DNA of 64,000 nucleotides from Thermomonas sp. (GCF_023953935.1 NZ_JAMLIW010000010.1:1-64000), one strand, 5' to 3'; counted from the stretch's first letter, positions 36,972-46,112 are shown. The notes: generated by a model from the sequence alone, not told the origin. Numbers and translations: made by a program.

Positions 36972-38315
36972 TCAAGTCACGCCCTGCGCCAGCATCGCGT
37001 CGGCCACCTTCACGAAGCCGCTGATGTTGGCGCCATCGACGTAGTTCACGCGCCCGTCGCGGCCGGTGCCGTGGCGGACGCAGTTGAAGTGGATCTCCTT
37101 CATGATCAGATGCAGGCGTTCGTCAACTTCGGCGTGGGTCCAGGATTGCCGCATCGCGTTCTGGCTCATTTCCAGCCCCGAGGTGGCGACGCCGCCGGCG
37201 TTGGAGGCCTTGCCCGGCGCGTACAGCGTGCCGGCCTGCTGGAACACATCGACCGCGTCCAGGGTACAGGGCATGTTGGCGCCCTCGGCCACGCACAGCA
37301 CGCCGTTGCCCACCAGGGTGCGGGCATCGCCGGCGTCCAGCTCGTTCTGGGTGGCACAAGGCAGGGCGATCTCGGCGGGGATTTGCCAGGGACGGCGGCC
37401 CGGCAAATAGTCGAAACGCGGGTCTTCACCCAGTTCGGCGAGCCGGCCGCGGCGCTGGTTCTTCAGCGCCATGACGGTGGCAATGGCCTCTGCATCGAAG
37501 CCGTCGCGCGCGTGCAGGGTGCCGTTGGAATCGCTGAAAGTGAGCACCCTGCCACCGAGTTCGCAGGCCTTGAGCGAGGCGTACTGGGCAACATTGCCCG
37601 AACCGGAGATCAGCACCCGGGCGCCGTGGGTTTCGCAATGGGCGTGGTGCAGCATCTGCTCGACGAAGTAGACCGTGCCGTAGCCGGTTGCCTCGGGCCG
37701 CATCAGGCTGCCGCCGTAGGCAATGCCCTTGCCGGTGAAGGCGCAGGCGGCGCTATTGCCGAGCTTCTTCATCATGCCGGCCATGTAGCCGACCTCACGT
37801 TCGCCCACGCCGATGTCGCCGGCGGGGACATCGGTATCGGCGCCGAGGTGGCGGTGCAGCTCCAGCATCAGCGCCTGACAGAACCGCATCACTTCGCCTT
37901 CGCTGCGGCCCTTGGGGTCGAAGTCCGAGCCGCCCTTGCCACCGCCCATCGGCAGCGTGGTCAGCGCATTCTTGAAGGTTTGCTCGAAGGCGAGGAACTT
38001 CAGGATCGACAGGTTGACCGAGGGGTGAAAACGCATCCCGCCCTTGAACGGCCCGATGGCGCTGCTGTGCTGCACGCGGAAGCCGCGGTTGACCTGCACG
38101 TTGCCGGCATCGTCGGTCCAGGCCACGCGGAATTGCAGCACGCGCTCGGGCTCCACCAGGCGTTCCAGCAATCCGGCGCGGGCGTAGTGCGGGTGGACTT
38201 CGAGAAACGGCCACAGGCTGGCCGTCACTTCGCTGACCGCCTGCAGGAACTCAGGCTGCTCGGGATCGCGCCGGCGCAGGCGTTGCAGGAAATCGGCGCG
38301 GGAAGGCAGGGGCAC
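36972..38315 (-). CDS. gdhA: NADP-type glutamate dehydrogenase
   Basis: 447 aa from a GTG at 38315, exactly the E. coli GdhA length; no in-frame ATG is suitably placed and AAAGG precedes this GTG. Catalyses 2-oxoglutarate + NH4+ to glutamate. F-K-G-G-M-R-F-H, P-M-G-G-G-K-G-G-S-D-F-D-P (catalytic Lys) and the Rossmann motif S-G-S-G-N-V-A are present. The glnA gene at the far end of the window covers the other ammonia-assimilation step. The RHS island begins about 115 bp upstream of its start. Confidence 0.93.
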   Translation of the reverse strand: MPLPSRADFLQRLRRRDPEQPEFLQAVSEVTASLWPFLEVHPHYARAGLLERLVEPERVLQFRVAWTDDAGNVQVNRGFRVQHSSAIGPFKGGMRFHPSVNLSILKFLAFEQTFKNALTTLPMGGGKGGSDFDPKGRSEGEVMRFCQALMLELHRHLGADTDVPAGDIGVGEREVGYMAGMMKKLGNSAACAFTGKGIAYGGSLMRPEATGYGTVYFVEQMLHHAHCETHGARVLISGSGNVAQYASLKACELGGRVLTFSDSNGTLHARDGFDAEAIATVMALKNQRRGRLAELGEDPRFDYLPGRRPWQIPAEIALPCATQNELDAGDARTLVGNGVLCVAEGANMPCTLDAVDVFQQAGTLYAPGKASNAGGVATSGLEMSQNAMRQSWTHAEVDERLHLIMKEIHFNCVRHGTGRDGRVNYVDGANISGFVKVADAMLAQGVT

Positions 38316-38430
38316 GACGGGGCATCCTTTCAGCGGTGGGCGCTGGGCGGGTGGTACAGACGGCGTGGCGTCGCGAGTGCGGCGCACGCCATCGACCGTC
38401 GCCGGAAACGACTAGAGTCAACAATCAAAT

Positions 38431-38449
38431 TCCGCGCCGCCGGCCGGGC
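38431..38449. repeat. Outer direct repeat, left edge of RHS island
   Basis: TCCGCGCCGCCGGCCGGGC (19 nt), repeated exactly and in the same orientation at 40758-40776, where it abuts the stop codon of the phospholipase D gene. The pair brackets the RHS remnant and the AT-richer repeat region. Confidence 0.7.
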
Positions 38450-38457
38450 CAATTAAG

Positions 38458-38477
38458 GTGTCAGGGACAATTAGCCG
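38458..38477 (+). repeat. Inner direct repeat, left copy
   Basis: GTGTCAGGGACAATTAGCCG (20 nt), also present at 40682-40701 in the same orientation. The sequence style (GTGTCAGGGACAATTA) resembles the end sequences seen near REP-associated transposases in Xanthomonadales; no transposase gene is present here. Confidence 0.7.
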
Positions 38478-39715
38478 GCCAAGTCACCCAAGCCAAGACC
38501 GGCGCCACCACCCTGGCAAGCAATGCCAGCTACTACCCCAATGGCGCGCTGGCGCAGTTCACCTACGGCAACGGCATCGCCCACACGATGAGCCAGAACG
38601 CCCGTCAGCTGCCCAGCCACAGCGTGGACGGCAGCGTACTGGATCTGGCCACCGTGTTCGATGCGAACGGCAACGTCGCCGCCATCACCGACAACACTGC
38701 CAGCGGCAGACAAACCCGCAGCATGAGCTACGACGCGCTGGACCGGCTCACCCAGACCACCTCGCCGATGTTCGGCACCGCCAGCTATGCCTATGACCAG
38801 CAGGACAACCTGACAAGGGTTCAGATCACCGGCGGCAGCCAGCCGCGCGACCACACCTACTGCTACAGCGCAGCCAACCGGCTGGAATTCGTGCGCAGCG
38901 GCCCCAACTGCAGCGGCAACGCCAGCCCGGCGGTGATCGCGCTGGGCTATGACCTGCAGGGCAACCTGAGCTTCAAGAACAACGCCAGCTACGCCTTCGA
39001 CTACGGCAACCGGCTGCGGGCCACCGCGAACCAGAACTACCGCTATGACGCCCAAGGCCGGCGGGTGCGGCAGGACGTGGCGGCGGCCAACTGCAATACA
39101 GCCAGTACGCCCAAGACGGTCGGCTGGTCTGGCAGCGCGACGAAACCACCAACCAGCGCATCGCCAACGCGTATCTGGCCGGCAGCCTGCTGGCGGAGAT
39201 CAGCCGCCCGCTGACCGGCAACACGACCACCATCCGCTACCTGCACACCGATGCACTGGGCAGTCCTATTGCCAAAACCAGCGCGACCGGCGCTATCATC
39301 GAGACCAGCGAATACGAGCCGTACGGGAGGTTGCTCAACCGGGGCAACGACAACCGGGCGGGGTATACCGGGCATGTGATGGATGCTGCCTCCGGGCTGA
39401 CTTATATGCAGCAGCGCTATTACGATCCGGGGATTGGGGCGTTCCTGAGCGTCGATCCTGTCACGGCTTACAGCAATCCGGTGGGGGCGTTTAATCGGTA
39501 CTGGTATGCCAGCGGGAATCCGTATCGGTTTTGTGGATCCGGATGGGCGCAAAGCAAAAGCAAAACGGAAGATGACAAACCACGCAATCGAGCATGAAGG
39601 AAGTCGTCAGGATCTTATTAAGGATCCGAATGTTTACAATTGCCACCGGAAGCTTGGCGACGAGGTGACCCTACGGATTCCGGTAACCGCCATGGCGGAA
39701 CTTGGAAGGTTGAAA
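38459..39715 (+). pseudogene. RHS repeat-associated core protein fragment with tip, 5'-truncated and frameshifted
   Basis: From about 38459 the plus strand encodes YD-repeat/RHS sequence (D-A-N-G-N-V-A, S-M-S-Y-D-A-L-D-R-L, then Y-R-Y-D-A-Q-G-R-R-V) without a start codon, so the 5' part is missing. Near 39080-39088 the frame shifts and the RHS core continues: Y-L-H-T-D-A-L-G-S-P, Y-E-P-Y-G-R, G-Y-T-G-H-V-M-D-A-A-S-G-L, Q-Q-R-Y-Y-D-P-G-I-G-A-F-L-S-V-D-P. At a TTTT run (39530-39533) the reading frame shifts again so that N-P-Y-R-F is followed by V-D-P-D-G, the standard junction to the variable tip. RHS proteins deliver C-terminal toxins. Here it is a remnant, or is broken by sequence error. Confidence 0.8.
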
Positions 39716-39792
39716 AGTTGATCAAAGCCGAAGTACACAACGATATGCTTGAGGCACAACAACTCGACACCAACGAGCGCAAATTTGGTTAA
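39534..39792 (+). pseudogene. RHS variable tip (putative toxin), one frameshift
   Basis: After V-D-P-D-G-R the tip reads K-A-K-A-K-R-K-M-T-N-H-A-I-E-H-E-G, then N-V-Y-N-C-H-R-K-L-G-D-E-V-T-L-R-I-P. At a CCGG (about 39677-39680) one missing base would restore a single frame: G-N-R-H-G-G-T-W-K-V-E-K-L-I-K-A-E, then H-N-D-M-L-E-A-Q-Q-L-D-T-N-E-R-K-F-G and TAA at 39790. Joined, it gives a tip of about 85 residues. I do not recognise the toxin family. Its stop overlaps the next ATG (TAATG), which suggests a coupled toxin-immunity pair. Confidence 0.5.
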
Positions 39793-40004
39793 TGACGTAC
39801 TGGTCTATGGCCACGATGCAAACGGCAATGGAAGAATTCGAAGAGAACGAGATCGATCACTCTGCTCGTGTCATCGCAGTTGATGAGGAAGGAAATACAA
39901 CGCGCGTCTTAAGCAAGGAAGGTCCGACAGGTCCATTGGTGGACCATCATGGCGATCAGAATCCGGCATATGGACAATTGATTGAGTGGTTCAGGAGAAA
40001 ATAA
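39792..40004 (+). CDS. Small acidic protein, possible immunity protein for the RHS tip
   Basis: 70 aa. Starts in the overlap TAATG with the restored tip frame and ends directly before an intrinsic terminator. It is acidic in its first half (M-E-E-F-E-E-N-E-I-D) and soluble-looking, as many immunity proteins are. No family is recognised. An alternative is that it is a remnant whose true N-terminus lies in another frame (V-N-D-V-L-V-Y-G-H-D-A-N-G-N precedes it in the +1 frame). GC content here is visibly lower than in neighbouring housekeeping genes. Confidence 0.45.
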   Translation: MTYWSMATMQTAMEEFEENEIDHSARVIAVDEEGNTTRVLSKEGPTGPLVDHHGDQNPAYGQLIEWFRRK

Positions 40005-40006
40005 TG

Positions 40007-40039
40007 GCAACTATTGATAGTTGCAGCCTTGTTTTTTTT
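40007..40039 (+). terminator. Intrinsic terminator after the RHS tip/immunity pair
   Basis: GCAACTA-TTGA-TAGTTGC forms a perfect 7-bp hairpin (40007-40024; the flanking bases extend it), followed after seven bases by eight T (40032-40039). It starts three bases after the stop codon of the small acidic ORF. Confidence 0.8.
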
Positions 40040-40492
40040 CGCTTTGTTTGTGGCGCATTGATTCTGCGCGCGATCAACCAGGGATGTCGCGGCGAAGGCG
40101 CCGATGATGTTCCTAGAGAGCCTAAAAACCTTTGACAATCGCCTCCATACGTACATATTCAGTCACCACCTCAAGAATCATTAATGAGGAAGATGTCCCG
40201 GGGCTTTTGGCACTCCTTGCATTCGAAAGAGCCATGCGCGGGTGTTATGTACGAAGCGAGCGGAAGTGTTCCTGGACGATCGACAGTAGGTGATCAGGCG
40301 GCCTTTCTGGTAGAAGGATTCAGGACGCGCCTATATCCGCCCAGCCTTTATTCGAAGCCGACTTACAGATTCGCAAAAAGCGGATCTCAGAAATTGGTGG
40401 CGGACATATCTAAGTAGTTCCCTGCTGCGGCGGCGCCTCAGCGAGACTCGTAAAAAGCGAAAAACAAGAACCGAAACGAAAAACAAGGACAC

Positions 40493-40542
40493 GCACAATT
40501 TGCGTTGACCGCCCGTAGAGCCCGCGTCAACCGGCCAATCAG
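40493..40542. repeat. 50-bp direct repeat, copy 1
   Basis: Begins GCACAATTTGCG and ends GTCAACCGGCCAATCAG. Matches 40621-40670 at 44 of 50 positions in the same orientation; a partial third copy (GCACAATT and TTTGCGTTGACC blocks) lies at 40579-40603. The copies are 128 bp apart. Confidence 0.75.
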
Positions 40543-40620
40543 TTGTGTTTGCGGATCTTCGACCGGAAACAAGGACACGCACAATTCACAATTTGCGTTG
40601 ACCAAAGAAAAAACAAACAC

Positions 40621-40670
40621 GCACAATTTGCGAAAACCGCTTGTAGAGCCTGCGTCAACCGGCCAATCAG
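40621..40670. repeat. 50-bp direct repeat, copy 2
   Basis: Second copy of the repeat at 40493-40542, differing at six positions (for example CGAAAACCGC in place of CGTTGACCGC). It is followed 11 bp later by the inner island repeat. Confidence 0.75.
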
Positions 40671-40681
40671 CCGTAATAATG

Positions 40682-40701
40682 GTGTCAGGGACAATTAGCC
40701 G
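40682..40701 (+). repeat. Inner direct repeat, right copy
   Basis: GTGTCAGGGACAATTAGCCG, identical to 38458-38477. A related sequence, GGGGTCGGAGTCATTGA, follows at 40718-40734. Confidence 0.7.
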
Positions 40702-40709
40702 ACGCCCAT

Positions 40710-40740
40710 AAATCAATGGGGTCGGAGTCATTGATTTTTT
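40710..40740 (+). terminator. Terminator-like hairpin at right edge of the island
   Basis: AAATCAATG (40710-40718) and CATTGATTT (40729-40737) form a perfect 9-bp stem around a 10-nt loop, running into six T (40735-40740). It could terminate plus-strand transcription leaving the island, or be part of an insertion-element end. Confidence 0.5.
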
Positions 40741-40757
40741 GTCACTAACACCTTTCC

Positions 40758-40776
40758 TCCGCGCCGCCGGCCGGGC
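40758..40776. repeat. Outer direct repeat, right edge of RHS island
   Basis: TCCGCGCCGCCGGCCGGGC, identical to 38431-38449. Its last base is the last base of the phospholipase D stop codon on the minus strand. Confidence 0.7.
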
Positions 40777-42754
40777 TACAGGATCGGCGCCAGCCCGGAG
40801 CCGAAGGCGGTGAACACGCGCACGCCCAGCCACTTCAAGCCGAGGTCGACCTCGGGAAAATCGCCGACCGGGCGATTGCAGCGGCGAAATTCGGGGGCGA
40901 AGGGATCCTGCGGTTGGTCGGTCGCCGGGCAGCCCGGACCGACGCTGTAGTCATAGCTGGTGGCGTACTTCACCGGCCACAGGTCGAAGATCGGCATGCG
41001 TTCGGACAGTCGCGCCAGGTGGTATTCGATCCGCGGCAGGATCGGGGACGGCTCGCGCCGGGCGATGGTCCAGGCATTGCCGGGCGCCATGTCGCGGCGG
41101 ATGCTGGCCGCCAGCGCCGCGGCAAAGGCCGGGTCCTCGATTACCACCGCGCTTTCGGTGTTGAGGGCCTCGCCGCGGGGGTCGAAGTTGTGGGTGCCCA
41201 CCACCCCGATGCGGGCATCGATCACCAGCGACTTGGCGTGCAGCCCGATCCGCAGCCCGGCGCTCTTCAGCCGCACCGGCAGGCCACCGGAAGAGGCGAA
41301 CGGTGACGGGCGCCCGGCTTCGCTGCCCGGTTCGGTGGTCAGACCGCGCGCGGCCAGCCGGCGCTCGCGCCGGGTGGTGCCGGCAGTGGTCGCGTCCAGG
41401 GTCGCTTCGGGCGCGAGCGCGGCGGAATCGTCCCCCGTCTCCAGACCGGCGCCGGTGGCACCGATCTCGAACGGCGCATCGGCCGGAAACGGCTTGAATT
41501 CGTGGATGCGGAAACCGAAGTCGCGCAGGTAGCGGCGCTTGTATTTGTAGGACACCGCGTAGGCGATGAAGGCATCGGTCGAGGCCAGGCTGTTGGTGGA
41601 GACCAACACCTGCGGCGGCTCGTCCCGGCGATGCAGCGCCCGGAACAGGTGCTGGGCCGGTTTGGACAGGACGAGATAGGGCGTTTGCAGCAGGATTTCC
41701 CGCTGCGCACCTTCAATCAGGCCGAGCAGGCTGTCCCCGGTGCCGGTGGCAGCGGACGCGGTTGCGGCGCCGCCATCGGCGTCTTCGCCACGATGTTTGC
41801 CCGGCAGGTCGCCGAGAAAACGCACCCCGCGCACCTCCAGCGCCGGATCGACGAAGCGCATGCGCATGACCAGCGGATCGGCGACGTCGGCCAGCAGCGC
41901 GCGCACCCGCTGCGGGCGCCGGTAGGGTGGTGCGGCGCCGGCGGCGGTCCGTGGCTGCGCAGATAGCGGGCGACGTCGCCGATCCGTTCGGCGGGCACGC
42001 TGCGGCGATCGTTCCAGAAGGCGTCGAAGTTGGCCCGCATGCTGGCCGCGACCGGGCCGGCGATCAGCAGGTCGCGATCGCGAAAATTGAAGTCCTCGCC
42101 CCAGTCGTAATAGTCGTCCTGGTAATTGCGGCCGCCGATGATGCCGAGTTCATCGTCGATCACCAGCAGCTTGTTGTGCATGCGGCGGTTGAGCCGGCGC
42201 AGGCAGCACAGCGCTGCCACTGCGTACATCGGGCCGGAAAGCCGGGCGCGGTCCAGCACCGGGTTGTAGACGCGGATTTCGAAGTTGGAATGCAGTGCCG
42301 ACAGCGCGGCCAGAGTCTCCACCTTGCGCAGTGCCGCGAGCTGGTCGATCAACAGCCGCACCTTGACCCCGCGGAAGGCCGCCGCCTGCAGCTCGTCGAG
42401 CACCAGCTGGGCGGCGTCGTCCTCGTCGAAGATGTAGGTCTGCAATTCGATGCTGCGGCGAGCGCTGCGGATCAGGTGCACCCGCGCCAGCAGCGCGTCC
42501 GGGCCGTCGTCGAGAATCAGTGCGCGATGCCTGGGCGCCTGCGGGCGCGACTGGGCCAGCGCGTCGCGGGCCATCGCCAGCAGCGGTGAATCCAGCGCGC
42601 AGGCGTCGTCACGGGCGCAGTCGACCGTGGTGGCGCGGGCCGAGGCGGCAATCGCGGCGGCGGCATCGTGCCGGGCGGTGGGCAGGCTGGCGCAACCTGC
42701 CAGCAGCAGGGCAAGCAGGCCACCCGTCAGGCGCGCCGCAACGCCTCCCGCCAT
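40776..42754 (-). pseudogene. Phospholipase D/cardiolipin synthase-like lipoprotein, frameshifted as read
   Basis: Start at 42754 gives a signal peptide with lipobox L-L-L-A-G-C. The first part has F-D-E-D-D-A-A-Q-L-V and HKD motif 1 (H-N-K-L-L-V-I-D-D-E-L-G-I-I-G-G-R-N); the frame changes between about 41921 and 41955 (one-base indel), and the second part has HKD motif 2 (H-A-K-S-L-V-I-D-A-R-I-G-V-V-G-T-H-N) and a C-terminal domain. Both catalytic motifs survive and the total of about 655 aa is a normal length, so the gene may be intact apart from one base. It lies 4 bp downstream of sixA. Confidence 0.85.
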
Positions 42755-42758
42755 CGCC

Positions 42759-43229
42759 TCAAGGCCACCAGAACCAGGACAGCCGCGCCGCTCCCGGCTC
42801 CATGGCGGCGTCATCGTCGAATTCCAGCACCGCGATGGCGGCCGGCGGCATTCCGCGATAGTGGCCGGAGCGGCCGCTGTGGAGCAGGGCCACCAACTGC
42901 TCCAGGCCCGGATTGTGGCCGACCAACAGCAGTCGGGAAACGTCGCGGTGGGCGTCGGCCAGTTCGATCAAGGTGCCCGGCGTGGCCTCGAAAATCGCGG
43001 CTTCCTCGCGCACGTCGGCGCAATCCAGCGGGCCAGCGCGTCCAGCGTCTGGCGCGCGCGCGGCCGGCGAGCACAGCACGCGGCCGGGTTGCAGGGCGTG
43101 TTCGCGCAGCCAGTCACCGGCCGCCGCGGCCTCAGCGCGCCCGGTGGTGGAGAGCGGACGCTCGACGTCCGCTTGTCCGGGATGCGTGGATTCGGCGTGG
43201 GCGTGGCGCAGCAGGATCAGTTCGCGCAT
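42759..43229 (-). CDS. SixA-like phosphohistidine phosphatase
   Basis: 156 aa. Histidine-phosphatase fold: L-I-L-L-R-H-A-H-A-E-S at the N-terminus with the catalytic RH, and V-G-H-N-P-G-L-E with the second catalytic His. SixA removes phosphate from His on phosphotransfer proteins. Between about 43026 and 43062 the residues (A-A-R-A-P-D-A-G-R-A-G-P-L) do not fit the family, whereas the +1 frame reads A-R-A-R-Q-T-L-D-A-L-A as expected; two compensating indels around a GCGCGC run would explain this. Part of a minus-strand unit with the ParA-like and phospholipase D genes. Confidence 0.82.
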   Translation of the reverse strand: MRELILLRHAHAESTHPGQADVERPLSTTGRAEAAAAGDWLREHALQPGRVLCSPAARAPDAGRAGPLDCADVREEAAIFEATPGTLIELADAHRDVSRLLLVGHNPGLEQLVALLHSGRSGHYRGMPPAAIAVLEFDDDAAMEPGAARLSWFWWP

Positions 43230-43253
43230 GGGTTCTCGTTTCCTTCGTTGCGC

Positions 43254-43885
43254 TCAATCCACCTGCTGCAGCCAGTGGAACAGCGGTTTCCAGTCGTCCT
43301 GATGGGCGCGCACCTGCGCCGAATGGTAGTCGAACAGGCTGCGACCCAGGCCGGTCAACACGGTATAGGCCTGGCTGTCGCGCAATTGCGCGACCACCGG
43401 GAAGTTCCAGCCACGCAGCAATTCCAGCGCCTGCTGCGCCGCGTTGGTCTGCGGCTTGATCCGGTTGACGACCAGCGCGACCGGCAAGGTGCCGCGGCGG
43501 ACCCGCGGGTGCGTGGCCAGGGTTTCGAGAAACCGCGCGCTGGCCTCGATGTCGAAGGCGGACGGTTGCACCGGCACCAGCACCGCGCTGGCGACGTCGA
43601 GGAACGGTTCCAGCTCGCGCTCGCCGGCACCGGCCGGCGTATCCACGACGGCAACCCCGGCGCCCGCCGGCAACGCCGCACCTCGCTCCGGCTGCGCCCG
43701 TCGAGGGTGGGCAGCGGGTTGCCGAGCTCGGCCCGGCGTGCGCTCCAGCGCGTCGCCGAACCCTGCGGATCGGCATCCACCAAGGTGACGGCATGGCCCG
43801 CCGCAGCCTCTGCCGCAGCGAGGTTGACCGCCAGCGTGGTTTTGCCGACACCGCCCTTGGCGCAGGCAACGAGCCAGATCTTCAT
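43254..43885 (-). pseudogene. ParA/MinD-family ATPase, frameshifted as read
   Basis: The ATG at 43885 opens K-I-W-L-V-A-C-A-K-G-G-V-G-K-T-T-L-A (deviant Walker A) followed by L-V-D-A-D-P-Q-G-S-A-T-R-W. At about 43676-43690 the frame changes, and the protein continues V-A-V-V-D-T-P-A-G (Walker B region), V-L-V-P-V-Q-P-S-A-F-D-I-E-A and V-V-N-R-I-K-P-Q-T. Joined length is about 210 aa, normal for a chromosomal orphan ParA. No parB is beside it. It is 24 bp upstream of sixA. Confidence 0.82.
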
Positions 43886-43956
43886 TACCGCGCTCCGCAA
43901 TTGCTTCCAGCAGGGTACACGCGCCGGCACCGGATCGCACCGATGGCCGGCCCGCC

Positions 43957-45913
43957 TCAGGCGCGGTGCGGTACCGGCTTGCCGCCACGCAGGTTGATCC
44001 AGAAGCCCAGCAGCGCCGCCACGGCGATGACCAGCTGCGCCAGCAGGGTTTGCCAGGTGGGGTAGACGCCGAGCAGGTCGATCCGCGGCGCCTGCACCAG
44101 GCCCAGGCCAATCCAGCCGGCCTCCTGCAGGGCGGCCACGCCCTTGCCCACCAGCACCACCGCCAGCACCGCGATCAGCGCGCCGAGCTGAAGGCAAAGA
44201 ATTTGCCGATCGGCAGCCGCATGCCCAGCCGCAGCAGGGCGAAGGTGATCAACGCCAATCCCGCTGAACCGACGACGAGGCCGGAAACAATCGCGCCGGC
44301 ATCGCGCGGATTCCACATCGCCGCGTAGAACAGGATGGTCTCGAATACTTCGCGGTAGACCGCGACGAACGACAGCACGAACAGGAAGATCATCGAGCCA
44401 CGCCCGAGCGCCGCCGACAGCCGTTCATTGAGATATTGCTGCCAGCGCCCGGCCAGGCTCTTCTGGTGCATCCAGATGCCCACGCTCAGCAGCACCGCCG
44501 CGGCGAACAGCGAGGACAGGCCCTCGGTCAGCTCGCGGTTGGCACCGCTGATGTCGATCAGCCAGGTTGCCACCACCCAGGTCAAACCACCGGCCACCAG
44601 CGCGCCGATCCAGCCGGCGTGCACCCACTTCAGCGCTTCGCGGCGTTCGGCCTTGCGCAGGAAGGCGATGATGCCGACCACGATCGGATCAACAGCGCTT
44701 CCAGTCCTTCCCGCAGCAGGATGGTGAGGCTGCCGAGGAAGGCGGCCATCCAGCTGCCGCTGCTGCCTTGCAGGGCGGCGTCGGCGCGTTCGAACAGCGC
44801 CAGTGCCTGCGCCGCGTCGGCTTCGACCTGCGCCGGCGGCATACCCTTGCCGATGTCCGAGCGCAGCTTGCCCATCGCGGTTTCGATCGCGCGCAGCAGC
44901 TCGGCGTCGCGCGCGCTGATCTGCGGCTCGACCGGCTCCACACCGTCGAGATAAGCCGACAGCGCCAGCGTCGCCGCCTGCTTGGCGTCGTTTTGCGCAT
45001 AGGCGTCCACCGCTTGCCTGAGCTTGGTGCGGGCCAGCTCCAGCGAGGTTGCCTGCTTCCCGGCGGCCGCAGTCAGCGCCTGCGGCTGCGCGCGCAGGAA
45101 GGCCAGCACGGCCTGCGCCTGCTGCGGATCCAGGCGCTGCGCCAGTTGCTGCTCGCTGGCCTGTACCAGTGTCGGCAGTGACGGCAGCGCGGCGCGCAGA
45201 TCCGGGGTGCCGTGCTTCCACAGTTGCTCGCCCTGGGCGCGCTGGGCATCGCTGAAGGCCAGCCCGCCGACGTAAAACGCCAAGGCCCAGCGCTGGGCGT
45301 CGGTGAGCTGTGAATAAGCCGGCATCGAGGTGCCGGGAACGCCGCGGCTGATTGCCTCGTACAGTGCCAACGGGCTGCGCTGGGAGGCGCGATCGGCGTC
45401 GGTGAAGGCGATCGGCGGCGGATCGAGTTGGGCCCCGGCGGGTCCGTCCCCGTGGCCACTGGCGCCGTGGCAGGCCGCGCACTGCTGCGCGTACAGCGCC
45501 TTGCCGGCGGCCACGTCAGGGGTCTGGGCCGGCGCCGCGGCCACCCCGTAGGCGGCCAGCAAATCCGTCGCCAGGGCGTGCGCGTTGCGCGCCACGTCGG
45601 CATCGGCCGCCTTGCGCTCGACCAGCGCGATCAGCGCATCGGCCTGGCCCAGCAGGTCTGCTTGTTTCGAATTGCCCGGCAAGGCCGCGATCCGTTCCCG
45701 CGCGGTCGCGGAGAACTCCCGCATTTCGGCATATTCGCCCGCACTGATGACCTTGCCGCCTTGTACCGCGCCGGCGTAATCGACGGCGATGTAGTCGAGC
45801 AGTTGCCAAGCCTGGCGGACTTCGGCCTCGGGGCCGGGTGCCGCCGCCGCGGCAAGACCGCTGGCTAGCAGCAGCAGGATGAAAGCGAGGCGACGCAGGA
45901 AAGACTGGGCCAT
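43957..45913 (-). pseudogene. Cytochrome c/FTR1-family iron permease, two frameshifts as read
   Basis: ATG at 45913 with a signal peptide (residues 1-24). The N-terminal part has a c-type heme site C-A-A-C-H-G-A-S-G-H-G-D-G and a second helical domain; the C-terminal part is an FTR1 permease with I-L-L-R-E-G-L-E-A-L-L-I (R-E-x-x-E) and V-Y-R-E-V-F-E-T-I-L-F. The frame changes at 44681-44692 (an extra CGATC inside ATCCGATC) and at about 44178-44185 (an extra GC in a GCGC run). With both removed one gene of about 645 aa results. It imports iron across the inner membrane; the fused heme domain probably links transport to a redox step. A Fur-like palindrome lies upstream. Confidence 0.85.
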
Positions 45914-45963
45914 GAACAGGCCTCGGAATCGGGAGTCGGGCAGTTTATCAGGATTTTGCGGAT

Positions 45964-45976
45964 GCGAATCATTCGC
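45964..45976. promoter_or_regulatory. Fur-box-like palindrome upstream of the FTR1 permease
   Basis: GCGAAT-C-ATTCGC, a perfect 6-1-6 palindrome within GATGCGAATCATTCGCGG, 51 bp upstream of the permease start. It matches the form of Fur sites (hexamers around one base) and suits an iron-uptake gene. Confidence 0.65.
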
Positions 45977-46112
45977 GGCCGGGCGCCGTGACGGATCGCG
46001 TGGGGCCGGCCAGCGCCCGCGGGCCTGTTCGCTTCGCCTGGCCGGGGGCGGCGACCAAACCCGGCCGAGACGGGAACCGCTGCCGGCAGGGCGGGCCGCC
46101 GATCGGGCGTGA

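Larger units (their letters stand above)
40040..40775. other. Gene-poor, AT-richer end of the RHS island
   Basis: About 740 bp with no convincing gene. Open frames such as 40184-40417 (+) have no ribosome-binding site and no recognisable domain. The stretch is clearly lower in GC than the flanking genes. It contains two 50-bp direct repeats, a terminator-like hairpin and the right-hand copies of both island direct repeats, so it is probably the decayed remainder of further tip cassettes or of a mobile element. Confidence 0.6.

Noticed and set aside
40184-40417. A 77-codon open frame in the AT-rich region
   Set aside because: No ribosome-binding site, no domain, and it lies among repeats; not supportable as a gene.
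40493-40670. Integron attC sites
   Set aside because: The repeats contain TTGAC...GTCAA pairs but not the GTTRRRY/RYYYAAC core sites of attC, and no integrase is present.
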